From Melitaea cinxia (taxonomy: Eukaryota > Arthropoda > Insecta > Lepidoptera > Nymphalidae), in contig NC_059401.1 in the NCBI RefSeq assembly GCF_905220565.1, forward strand, positions 10,970,766-11,034,765: a stretch of 64,000 bases of DNA, given 5' to 3'. This document shows positions 1 through 9,723 of the stretch, in pieces. Under the pieces are notes generated by a model. It saw only the letters and a list, made by a program, of their open reading frames with translations, searched no databases and had not been told where the DNA came from. The position numbers and the translations under genes were made by a program. How positions within the stretch are numbered: position 1 is the stretch's first letter; the number at the start of each line of letters is the position of its first letter.

Positions 1-329
1 GTTCCAGGCGCCCTGGCATTACAGCTAAGCTAGACATACCGAAATGTAATACAAAATTTAAGTTAAATTCTTAGTCGGTACGCGCCTCCACACTATGGAA
101 CAAACTCCCAAGAGTCATTCAAACTAGTCCTTCCCTTGTTTCCTTTAAATATAAATTAAAGAAACACTTGCTTTCACTAGCTAATGTGTAATCATCTGTA
201 TATTATAGAATATGTATGTATTTACTTATATATTATACATATACATACTCATATGTATATGTATAAGTATATTTGTATTTTGGTATGTATCTTTATATGT
301 ATTTGTTACTATGTAGTATGTTACATTTT

Positions 330-374
<45 letters not shown>

Positions 375-620
375 TTTATTCTTTTATTTTATTTATTTTT
401 TCTTTGGTGTTTTTTTTTTTAATATTTATTATATATTTTTTATTTTCTTCTGAATGAATACTTCTTGCACTGTTTGCCTCGCTATATGAAACACTTACTC
501 ATGACCATGGGTTGACTGGAAGAAATCTCTTTCAGAGATAATTCCACCTTTGCCATAAACCTTTCTATTATTGTATGTTTTATATCAATTTTTTGAGTGC
601 AATAAAGTATATATTATTAA
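1..620 (+). mobile_element. LINE 3' end (Jockey/CR1-like), truncated
   Basis: Bases 1-186 encode the last ~60 residues of a non-LTR reverse transcriptase ORF2, with one stop. The motif LWNKLPRVIQTSPSL matches the end of the better copy at 44532-45014 (LWNKLPKYIQLSPSI). The rest is its 3' UTR: an AT-rich stretch, a TA microsatellite, then the block TTGACTGGAAGAAATCTCTT ending in a CAATAAA run near 600. The same block recurs at about 45305 and, inverted, near 28650, so three members of one LINE family lie in the window. The 5' part is outside the window. It cannot be active. Confidence 0.75.
332..372. repeat. (TA)n microsatellite
   Basis: About 20 TA dinucleotides within the 3' UTR of the LINE fragment. 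Confidence 0.95.
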
Positions 621-654
621 TTGTTATTTAAATTAAATTACCATCAGACGGAAA

Positions 655-1245
655 ATGTTGGTCACTGTAACCTATTTACTTACTCCTCTGGCTCAGCGAT
701 CTGAAGTGGATCTTGGCCTCCGACACCAAAAGTCTCCAGCGGTCCGGTCCAGAGCTATCTCGTGCCAGTCCGCTGTCACCAGCTCGCGCAGGTTTCTCTG
801 TACCTCGTCCTCCCAGCGGTACTTGAGGCGCACCACGGGCTTACAGCTGTCAGGTTTCCCCAAGTACGCTTTCTTTGCTGTGCGACCGTCTCCTATCCTT
901 ACTACGTGGCCGAGATAGCGAAGTCGCGCTGCTTTGGTTTCTCCGATGATATTGGATTCAGCCACTAGGTCTCTTGGTTCTTTCTCATCCGCCATCTTCC
1001 GTCAGCTTCTTGGGTCGGCCCTAAAATCTTTCGGAGTATTTTCCGCTCTGCCACAAGAAGCTTGTTCTCTTCTTTAAGAGTCAGTACCCAAGTCTCGCAT
1101 CAGTACATAAGGATTGGTCTGATCACAGTTTTGTATATCCTAATCATAGTTTTTCTGCCAAGTAACTTAGATACTAACACCTTATGCAGGGAGGCAGTAC
1201 ATCGTAGGGCGTTTTGAATACGAGTATCAATCTCGAGCTCTCTCG
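655..1245 (-). pseudogene. RTE-type LINE ORF C-terminus, broken
   Basis: Read on the minus strand from about 1150, the translation gives IYKTVIRPILMY, a stop, CETWVLTLKEENKLLVAERK, KILRKILGPTQEADG, then after a frameshift ARLRYLGHVVRI, KYRWEDEVQRNLREL and DWHEIALDR. This order (ILMY-ETW, LRKI-GP, RLRYLGHV, W-DEV..DL) is that of the C-terminal tail of RTE/BovB-like endonuclease-reverse transcriptases. Two stops and a frameshift make it a dead fragment. No terminal features are visible. Confidence 0.8.
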
Positions 1246-1298
1246 TATTAGTGCCACTGTAACCTAGCTAGGCATTTTTAGAGTACTTTTTAACTAAC

Positions 1299-1760
1299 TT
1301 CTAAAACAGGAATAGATTCTCAGTTCGACTGTTTTTTTTTTTTAATGTAATATAAAATCAAAAAAAAACCTCAGAACTTTAGACTGAGTGGAACGATTTC
1401 GATAATTTTTGTTTTAATCGAAAGATCGTGTGTCATGTGGTCCCATTTAAATTTAATTACGATCTAACAAGTAATTTTTGAGTTATATCTAATAATTCTA
1501 ATTTACTTGACTATTTTTTTGTCAACTTACGTTGTATTATATCGCATAGCTTTTTACTGGGTGTACCGATTGATTTTATTTTAATCGACAGCGGATACTT
1601 GTCTTGTAATCCCATTTAAATTTGATTGAGATCTGATTACTACTTTTTGAGCAATGTTTGATAACGCGTATTTACTGGACAATTTTTTGTCTCGCTATGT
1701 TGTGTAACTTTAAAATATAATTGATGTCGGTTTTTTTATTTTATTTACGAGTAAACACAA
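1299..1760 (+). mobile_element. MITE family A, degenerate copy
   Basis: The sequence runs from a TTCTCAGTTCGACTG block to GATGTCGGTTTTTTTATTTT followed by GAGTAAACACAATTA, which are the two ends of a repeat present at least seven more times (9496, 13428, 13798, 16525, 24923, 30292, 31083). Intact copies begin AACCGACTTC and end GAAGTCGGTT, a short terminal inverted repeat, and carry no ORF. It is probably a non-autonomous DNA element. Superfamily unknown. Confidence 0.6.
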
Positions 1761-2034
1761 TTATAAGTGAATCAAATAAAACCTACACATATACAAACAC
1801 ACACAAAAACATGCGTACTCATTTACTCACACACAACACACTTATTTGAAATCCACATCATCCATCCCTTTTTTATTATTATTGTTTTCTTTAAGTTATT
1901 TTATTATTTTTTGATAGTATTGTGTTTTTTTATATTTGTTATTATATTACGTTTAGTCCTCTTTGTGATACGACTCTTTGTCACTGGGAGACAATTTTAT
2001 ACTAATGTTGTTATTACCGTTACAAATTGTTTTT

Positions 2035-2135
2035 CACCTCATCCTGTCGCACTCCACTGCTGGACATAGGCCTCCTCAAGTTCGCGCCAATAATGGCGTA
2101 AACTGAACTCATGTGTTTTGCCCTCAATTGTTTTT
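2035..2135 (+). repeat. Interspersed repeat family B, 5' fragment
   Basis: CCACTGCTGGACATAGGCCT, then TCAAGTTCGCGCCAATAATG and ACTCATGTGTTTTGCCC. The same blocks open the longer copies at 12235-12590 and 37893-38176. Confidence 0.65.
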
Positions 2136-2168
2136 GCTATGTAGCAAATATTTGAAATAAATGAAGAT

Positions 2169-2366
2169 TTTTTAATATCATATCAAAAATCGACCATTCG
2201 AATCGAAAATTCACTTAAACCGAATATAAAAATCATCATATCAAAATTTTCGATCTAACGGGTACATCGTTCCATTGCTTAATTGACTTGAGCACCGACA
2301 CGGTCAGTCGAAGATGCAGGGTCGATCCCCGCTGGAACGGTCGATTTTTGATATGATATTAAAAAA
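2169..2366. repeat. Inverted-repeat element with tRNA-like box
   Basis: Arms at 2169-2196 and 2338-2366 are near-perfect inverted copies (core TTTTTGATATGATATTAAAA on the right). The ~140-bp interior contains GGGTCGATCCCCGC, close to a pol III B box (GGTTCGANTCC), preceded by GAGCACCGACACGGTCAGTC. It may be a tRNA-derived SINE piece caught inside a small foldback element. No cloverleaf could be completed, so it is not called a tRNA gene. Confidence 0.5.
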
Positions 2367-2369
2367 TGT

Positions 2370-3160
2370 TTAGAATTCCTAATTTGTGGGTAGCACAAAA
2401 ATAAAATCGTACAAATTTAAATAAAGATTATTATTATTTATATATTATGTTCTTAGTGTTAAAAGCATTATGCTTACCTGTGATTGACTACCTACCTGTC
2501 TTCTATTAAGGGGATGAAAGACGTGCGAGTAAGTTCGCGAACTTGTGGCTCAACGACCTTTTTCGCTAGTGTGTCACCCTAAGCACGCGTACTTTAAACC
2601 GCCGAATAAGTTCGTTGGCGTACATGTCACTGCTGTACAGGTGTAAATAACTTTGGTAGATGAATTTTGTTGCTTTTTTTTTTATTTTTACTCTTTTCGC
2701 TTTATTTTTTATGTTAATTCTTTTTTTATTTTATAAAATTTTACTTTTCTTATTTTAAATCAAATATTTAAATTTTTAGTTACATTTTTACTTAATTTTG
2801 ACTTTTTTTTTCTTTTTACTTTTTTAATGTATTTGTGCTCTCATTGTGTTTTTTGTATGTCTGTAAGCAGTATATGTGTCTCAAATAAATGTCTTTCTTT
2901 CTTTCTTTCTTTCTTTCAATACTCCCAGTAAAAAGTTATGAGGCTTTTCGAGAGTTTCCTTCGATTGCTCTAGGATCCCATCATCAGATTCTGGTTTCCT
3001 TATCATGGTATCAAACTAGGGATATCTCCTTTCCAACAATACAAGAATTATCAAAATCAGTTCATTATCGACGGAGTTATTCCCGAACATACATACATAC
3101 ATATATATATGTTTCGTTTATATATATATATATATAATATATCTATCTATAATATATATA
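2370..3160. other. AT-rich stretch, no gene; simple repeats
   Basis: No supported ORF. A (CTTT)n run lies at about 2889-2918, right after AAATAAATG, the usual tail of a lepidopteran SINE or LINE. TA-rich microsatellite sequence covers about 3098-3160 and leads into the Helitron-like array. Confidence 0.7.
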
Positions 3161-3171
3161 AACGTGAAAGG

Positions 3172-4540
3172 TCATTCATCACGAAATCTCCGAAACTATA
3201 ACACCTACAAACTTGAAATTTGGCAGGTAGGCTCCTTATAAGACGTAGGCATCCGCTAAGAACGGATTTTACAAAACTCGACCCCTAAGGGGATAAAACG
3301 AGTGTTGGAAGTTTGTATGAAGTCCTGTGTTTTTGAAGTAAGAGACTTGAAATTTAAAATGTACGCTCTTTAGATGGTGAAAAGGTGTCCAAATAATGTA
3401 TCTTTAGAAATCAACTCATTTTTGGGGTTAAAACGGGGGATGGTAGGTTGACTCCCTCACCACGAAATCTCCGAAACTATAACAGCTACAAACTTGAAAT
3501 TTGGCAGGTAGGTTCCTTATAGGGCGTTAACATCCGCTAAGAGCTAATTTTACGAAACTCGACCCTTAAGGGGATAAAACGGGGGTTGGAAGCTTGTATG
3601 AAAGTCCTATGTTTTTGAAGTAAGAGACTTGAAATTTAAAATGTATGCTCTATAGATTGTAGAAAAGTGACCAAATAATCTATCTTTAGAAATCAACTCC
3701 CTTTTGGGGTTAAAACGGGGGATGGTAGGTTTACTCACTCACCACGAAATCTCCGAAACTATAACACCCAAAAACTTGAAATTTCGCAGATAGACTCCTT
3801 ATAGGGCGTAAACATTCGCTAAGAACGGGTTTTGCGAAATTCGACCCCTAGAGGGGTAAAACGGGGGTTGGAAGTTTGTATGAAAGTCCTATGTTTTTGA
3901 AGTAAATGACTTGAAATTTAAAATGTATGCTCCATAGATGGTGAGGAGGTATCCAAACAATGTATCTTTAGAAATCAACTCCTTTTTGGGGTTAACACGG
4001 GGGATGGTAGATTGACTCATTCATCACGAAATCTCCGAAACTATAACAGCTACAAATTTGGCATTTGATAGGTAGGTTTCTTATAGGACTTAAACATCCG
4101 CTAAGAACAAATTTTACGAAACTCGACCCCTAAGGGGGTGAAATGGGGGTTGCAAGTTTGTATGAACGTACTATGATTTTGAAGTAAGAGACTCGAAATT
4201 TAAAATGTGTGCTCCATAGATGGTGAGAAGGTCTCTAAACAATGTATCTTTAGAAATCAACTCCCTTTCGGGGTTAAAACGGGGGATGGTACATTGACTC
4301 ATTCATCACGAAATCCCCGAAACTATAACAGCTACAAATTTGATATTTGATAGGTAGGTTCCTTAGAGCGTAAACATCCGCTAAGAATAAATTTTACGAA
4401 ACTCGACCCCTAAGGGGATAAAACGGGGGTTGGAAATTTGTATGAAAGTCCTATGTTTTTGAAGTAAGAGACTTGAAATTTAAAATGTGTGTATCTTCTA
4501 TAGATGGTAAGAAGATGTCCAAATAATGCGTCGAAATATA
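3172..4540 (+). repeat. ~283-bp tandem repeat array (4.8 units)
   Basis: Unit boundaries are marked by CATCACGAAATCTCCGAAAC-type sequence at about 3178, 3461, 3743, 4025 and 4308. Each unit also contains CATCCGCTAAGAACGGATTT, a GACCCCTAAGGGG block, GGAAGTTTGTATGAAAGTCC and GAAATCAACTCCCTTTTGGG. Units are roughly 90% alike by eye. Short ORFs here arise from the repeat and are not genes. Confidence 0.9.
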
Positions 4541-4542
4541 TA

Positions 4543-5940
4543 CAGGGTTATTTGTAAAACACCAGCATCCTTGCAGGACAAGATAGCTAACATCATAAGT
4601 AACAACATTTGTTCTACGACTTTTGATAATTTATTAGATTTTATTTTCATACAAAAAAAAATATTAATTTAATTTTCCGTTTGAATGTTATAAACTCTAC
4701 GCGCATCCCAAATATTAGGTAAACAGTTACTACTTGCGGGTGTGAATGCGAGGGGGGAAGGAAGGGCCGGAGCGGCGCTAGCGCCCTTGAACTTGAACTA
4801 TTTCGCTAGCCGAAGCAGTCGGCGCGGCGACTTTGATGCGCCCGCGTCATATGATTTTGTGTGCCACTCGAATTTATTTTACTCGTATCGATCGATGTAT
4901 TTATCTGTACTAAAGTAATTTTATAACCATGGCGTACCGCTATTCTAATATCGAATACACGGAAATGGTGAGGATGCTGGCTAGGTGTGATGACAATGTA
5001 TCGGAAGCCTGTCGGCAATATGCAGCTAGGTATCTGAACTTACCTACACCGAGCCGTAAGACAATGTTACCGGTCGATGGATTGGATATTACACCAATGG
5101 ACTTTTATTTATGGGGACACATTAAAACAATGGTGTGATCGCGAAATTACGAGCGGTGACATGCTCATTGACAAAATAATTTGTGCGTTCAATCAAATTA
5201 AAACTAATTCGGAAGTGTTAGTACGTGTTAGTGAACAGCTGATTTTTAGGTGTGGTCTGTGTGTTGGTTGTGATGGTGACTATTTTGAACGCTATCTACG
5301 CGATGTAGAGGTAATAGGAATTTATTTTGTAAATATTATTTTATTGACAATTATTTTTTATATTTGAATTATTGTAAACACGCTAATTCCACTTTTTAAA
5401 TACGCCTGCATTACACAATGAAAAGTGAATTATACCTAGCTACCAATATTGAATATTAAATTGGTTTAATTAAACTTAGTAAACGTTAAAGAATAATAAT
5501 TAGCTACGTTAATAATTTTCACATATTTTGGATTTTCAGAATTCAGATAGCTAATCTACATACACATCCGTGTTGCTCTTTGTACATACACATTTACCTA
5601 GTCACTGCGACATACATACTGTGATACTGCCTACAAACCCACCAAGCAATTTATATTATTAACTAGAATTATTTTATTAACTAGAATTATCGGGCAGAGT
5701 AAGTGTTATTTATTATTATTATTAGCAGTGCAAGCGCGCGCGAGCGTCGCGTCGTCCTTTCGACAATGAATGAATCAATGAAACATAGACTTACAAATGT
5801 CAGGACAGTACAATAAAAACTTAAAAAATCATTTTAAATTAATGTATTGAGTTATGTCAAAAGTCGTAGAACAAATGTTGTTGTACATAATATAAGCTAT
5901 CTTGTCCTGCGAGGATGCTGGTGTTTTACAAGTAACCCTG
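4543..5940 (+). mobile_element. Tc1/mariner-type element with ~84-bp TIRs, internally deleted
   Basis: The left TIR begins CAGGGTTATTTGTAAAACAC at 4543 and the right ends GTGTTTTACAAGTAACCCTG at 5940; they are inverted copies for about 84 bp (through the block TTTGTTCTACGACTTTTGA). TA dinucleotides flank both ends (4541-4542, 5941-5942), the expected target duplication for this superfamily. It sits inside the Helitron-like unit, so it inserted later. The interior holds only a deleted transposase and AT-rich DNA. Confidence 0.85.
4929..5367 (+). pseudogene. Transposase remnant (DUF4817-like HTH plus DDE tail)
   Basis: The ORF opens MAYRYSNIEYTEMVRMLARC and continues to YAARYLNLPTPSRKT, resembling the N-terminal helix-turn-helix domain (DUF4817-like) of insect Tc1/mariner-type transposases. 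It then jumps directly to LDITPMDFYLWGHIKTMV, the LTPLDFFLWG motif near the third catalytic residue. The central ~200 residues with the first two acidic residues are therefore deleted. A frameshift after KTMV moves the tail (DREITSGDMLIDKI, YFERYL) to another frame ending at 5367. Non-functional. Confidence 0.75.
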
Positions 5941-6589
5941 TATATAAAAGAGAAAGGTCAATGACTCACTCATCACGAAAACTCAAAAACCGTTGGATGG
6001 TCCATCCATCCAAAATGGCCAAAGATGAAATTTAGCAGGGAGGTAGATTATACTTAGTAGACGACCGCTAAGAACGGATTTTGCGATATTCCACCGCTAA
6101 GAGGGCTTAATTGGGGTTGATAGTTTGTATGAAACATATACAGCAGCTATAAGTTCGCCTGATAGGTTATTTATACTGCAGCCTGAAAATAAATCTAAAA
6201 ATGTGATGTATAGAGAGGTTTTATAAAAATAACTATTAAATTATACTAAATTGTGCCTTTTAAAAAGTTACTCAGTGTGATAAGCATTTCAAGTGACTGA
6301 AATAAAAATAATAACTTGTGTTAAACATCTTGAATGCATATCTTCATAGCCACGCGGACGTAGTCGCGGGCAACAGTTAGCGTATTAAAAAACAAATTCC
6401 CCAAAAGTGTATGTGATCGATTCCATTAAAATCTACTGAACGGATTTTCATGCGGTTTCACCAATGGAGAGATGATAATAGCTTCAAAAGGAAGGTTTAC
6501 GGAACGGCTAAGCCGATTTTGCCGGGAAAACTTTGTGACACACTGATTTCAACGCGGGCGAAGCCGCGGGCACAGCTAGTATATATATA

Positions 6590-9425
6590 TAAAAGCGAAA
6601 GGTCACTCACTCATCACGAAATCTCCGAAACTATAACACCTACAAACTTGAAATTTGGCAAGTAGGCTCCTTATAGGACTTAGACATCCGCTAAGAACGG
6701 ATTTTACGAAACTCGACCCCTAAGGGGGTAAAACGGGGGTTGGAAGTTTGTATGAAAGTCCTATGTTTTTGAAGTAAGAGACTTGAAATTTAAAATGTAT
6801 GCTCTATAGATGATGAAAAGGTGTCCAAATAATGTATCTTTACAAATCAACTCCCTTCTGGGGTTAAAACGGGGGATGGTAGGTTGACTCACCCATCACA
6901 AAATCTCCGAAATTATAACACCTACAAACTTGAAATTTGGCAGGAAGTCTCCTTATAGAGCGTAGACATTCGCTAAGAACGGATTTCACGAAATTCGACC
7001 CATAAGGGGGTAAAACAGGGGTTGGAAGTTTGTGTGAAAGTCCCATGTTTTTGAAGTATGAGACTTGAAATTTAAAATATATGCCTTATAGATGATGAGA
7101 AGGTGTCCAAATAATGTATCTTTACAAATCAACTCCCTTCTGGGGTTAAAACGGGGGATGGTAGGTTGACTCACCCATCACAAAATCTCCGAAATTATAA
7201 CACCTACAAACTTGAAATTTGGCAGGGAGTCTCCTTATAGAGCGTAGACATTCGCTAAGAACGGATTTCACGAAATTCGACCCCTAAGGGGGTAAAACAG
7301 GGGTTGGGAGTTTGTGTGAAAGTCCCATGTTTTTGAAGTATGAGACTTGAAATTTAAAATATATGCCTTATAGATGATGAGAAGGTGTCCAAATAATATA
7401 TCTTTAGAAATCAACTCCCTTTTGGGGTTAAAATGGGGATGGTAGATTGACTCACTCATCACGAAATCTCCGGAACTATAACAGCTACAAACTTGAAATT
7501 TAGCAAGTAGGTTCCTTATAGGGCGTAGACATCCGCTAAGAACGGATTTTACAAAACTCGACCCCTAAGGGGATAAAACGGGGGTTGGAAGTTTGTATGA
7601 AAGTCCTATGTTTTTGAAGTAAGAGACTTGAAATTTAAAATGTATGCTCTATAGATGGTAGAAAGGTAACCAAATAGTGTATCTTTAGAAATCAACTCTC
7701 TTTTGGAGTTAAAACGGGAGATGGTAGGTTGACTCACTCATCACGAAACCTCCGAAACTATAACACCTACAAACTTAGAATTTGGCAGATAGGCTCCTTA
7801 TAAGGCTTAAACATTCGCTAAGAACGGATTTTACGAAATTCGACCCCTAAGGGAGTAAAACGGGGATTGGAAGTTTGTATGAAAGTCCTGTGTTTTTGAA
7901 GTAAGAGACTTGAAATTTAAAATTTATGCTCTATAGATGGTGAGAAGGTGTCCAAACAATGTATCTTTAGAAAGCAACTCTCTTTTGGGGTTAAAACGGG
8001 GATGGTAGATTGACTCACTCATCACGAAATCTCCGGAACTATAACAGCTACAAACTTGAAATTTAGCAAGTAGGTTCCTTATAGGGCGTAGACATCCGCT
8101 AAGAACGGATTTTACAAAACTCGACCCCTAAGGGGATAAAACGGGTGTTGGAAGTTTGTATGAAGTCCTGTGTTTTTGAAGTAAGAGACTTGAAATTTAA
8201 AATGTACGCTCTTTAGATGGTGAAAAGGTGTCCAAATAATGTATCTTTAGAAATCAACTCATTTTTGGGGTTAAAACGGGGGATGGTAGGTTGACTCCCT
8301 CACCACGAAATCTCCGAAACTATAACAGCTACAAACTTGAAATTTGGCAGGTAGGTTCCTTATAGGGCGTTAACATCCGCTAAGAGCTAATTTTACGAAA
8401 CTCGACCCTTAAGGGGATAAAACGGGGGTTGGAAGCTTGTATGAAAGTCCTATGTTTTTGAAGTAAGAGACTTGAAATTTAAAATGTATGCTCTATAGAT
8501 TGTAGATAAGTGACCAAATAATGTATCTTTAGAAATCAACTCTCTTTTGGAGTTGAAACGGGGGATGGTAGGTTGACTCACTCATCACGAAACCTCCGAA
8601 ACTATAACAGCTACAAACCTGAAATTTGACAGATAGGTTCCTTATAGGACGTAGACATCCGCTAAGAACTGATTTTATGAAAATCAACCCCTAATGGGAT
8701 AAAACGGGGGTCGGAAATTTGTATGAAAGTCTTATGTTTTTGAAGCAAGAGACTTGAAATTTAAAATATATGCTCTATAGATGGTGAGGAGGTGTCCAAA
8801 TAATGCATCGCAATATATATATATATATAAAAGAGAAAGGTCACTAACCGCTGGATGGTCTATCCATCCAGGATGGAAAAAGATAAAATTTGGCTGGGAG
8901 ATAGGTTATTGTTAGCAGACGTCCGCTAAGAACGGATTTTACGATATTCCACCGCAAAGGGGTTTAATTGGGGTTGATAGTTTGTATGAAACATATACAA
9001 CCTAAAAATAAAACAAAAAATGTGGTGTATAGAGAGGTTTTATAAAAATAACTATTAAATTATACTAAATTGTGCCTTTTAAAAAGTTACTCAGTTTGAT
9101 AAGCATTTCAAGTGATTTAATAAAAAAAAATTGCGTTAAACATCTTAATAATAATCCATATCTTCATAACCACGCGGACGTAGTCGCGGGCAACAGTTAG
9201 TGTATTATAAAACAAAGTCCCCCAAAAGTGTATGTGATCGAATCGCTCAAAATCTACTGAACGAATTTTCATGCGGTTTCACCATTGGAGAGAGGGCTCC
9301 ACCATTGACAAGAGGAAGGTTTACAGAACGGCTAAGAAGATTTTGATGAGAGTTTCACTAGAAGTTTGCCGGGAAAACATTGTGACACACTGATTTCAAC
9401 GCGGGCGAAGCCGCGGTCACAGCTA
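6590..9425 (+). mobile_element. Helitron-like non-autonomous element, unit 2
   Basis: Directly downstream of unit 1 and in the same orientation. It starts TATATAAAAGCGAAAGGTCA, carries about eight ~283-bp repeats (6608-8815), then the same unique tail as unit 1: TCCATCCAGGATGGAAAAAG, a CGCGGACGTAGTCGCGGGCA end near 9180, and a final GCGGGCGAAGCCGCGGTC ACAGCTAG|T at about 9425. Bases 8020-8525 are almost the same as 3178-3670, including shared unusual variants, so the two units share recent ancestry. No helicase ORF. Confidence 0.7.
6608..8815 (+). repeat. ~283-bp tandem repeat array (about 8 units)
   Basis: Same unit as 3172-4540. Starts fall at about 6612, 6894, 7175, 7457, 7738, 8022, 8304 and 8585. 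Units at about 6894 and 7175 are nearly identical to each other, pointing to local duplication. Confidence 0.9.
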
Positions 9426-9457
9426 GTATATATATATATATATATACTAGCTGTGAC

Positions 9458-9495
<38 letters not shown>

Positions 9496-9537
9496 GTCGA
9501 ATTGAGTAACCTCCTCCTTTTTTTGAAATCGGTTAAT
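9425..9537. repeat. TA microsatellite and MITE-A end
   Basis: TA tracts at 9427-9447 and 9459-9494 flank a second TAGCTGTGACG fragment. Bases 9496-9537 are the antisense end of MITE family A (GAATTGAGTAACCTCCTCCT then GAAATCGGTTAAT). Confidence 0.8.
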
Positions 9538-9634
9538 AATAATGGCTATGATATTTGCATCACTCTGGACATGCTGACTTGCCCGGTGACTACCAACAAG
9601 TAACATCGTAAACGGAAACAGGTCATAGTGCTCT

Positions 9635-9647
9635 GTTGCATGGCAAC
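9635..9647 (+). promoter_or_regulatory. RFX X-box-like site upstream of BBS8
   Basis: GTTGCATGGCAAC is an imperfect palindrome matching the RFX/DAF-19 X-box (GTTGCC-AT-GGCAAC) with one base missing. It ends 76 bases before the BBS8 ATG, the distance usual for ciliary genes. BBS genes in worms, flies and vertebrates are classical RFX targets. Binding is inferred. Confidence 0.6.
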
Positions 9648-9723
9648 AAATAAGAGCAAACAGAATGTAGCTAACAAGTAGTAAACAGTTTTTAATTTAG
9701 AACAAATTACTTATAAATAAAAA

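Larger units (their letters stand above)
3160..6575 (+). mobile_element. Helitron-like non-autonomous element, unit 1 (interrupted)
   Basis: It starts near TATATAAACGTGAAAGGTCA, contains about 4.8 tandem ~283-bp units (3172-4540), is split by the TIR transposon at 4543-5940, then continues with a unique tail. The tail ends in GCGGGCGAAGCCGCGGGC ACAGCTAG|T at about 6573. A short GC hairpin (GCGG/CCGC) about 10 bases before a terminal CTAG, with an AT target, is the classical Helitron 3' end. No Rep/helicase ORF is present, so it would depend on a helper. A second Helitron-like end (CGCGGACGTAGTCGCGGGCA followed by ACAGTTAG) occurs near 6380. Confidence 0.7.

Noticed and set aside
184..372. 62-codon open frame, Tyr/Ile-rich
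   Set aside because: Translation of TA-rich LINE 3' UTR and microsatellite.
6864..7462. Several 60-64-codon minus-strand frames with similar products
   Set aside because: They are the same frame repeated in each ~283-bp tandem unit of a non-coding Helitron-like array.
3172..8815. Possible CRISPR array or centromeric satellite
   Set aside because: Units are contiguous without spacers and bounded by Helitron-like tails; the window is clearly animal DNA.
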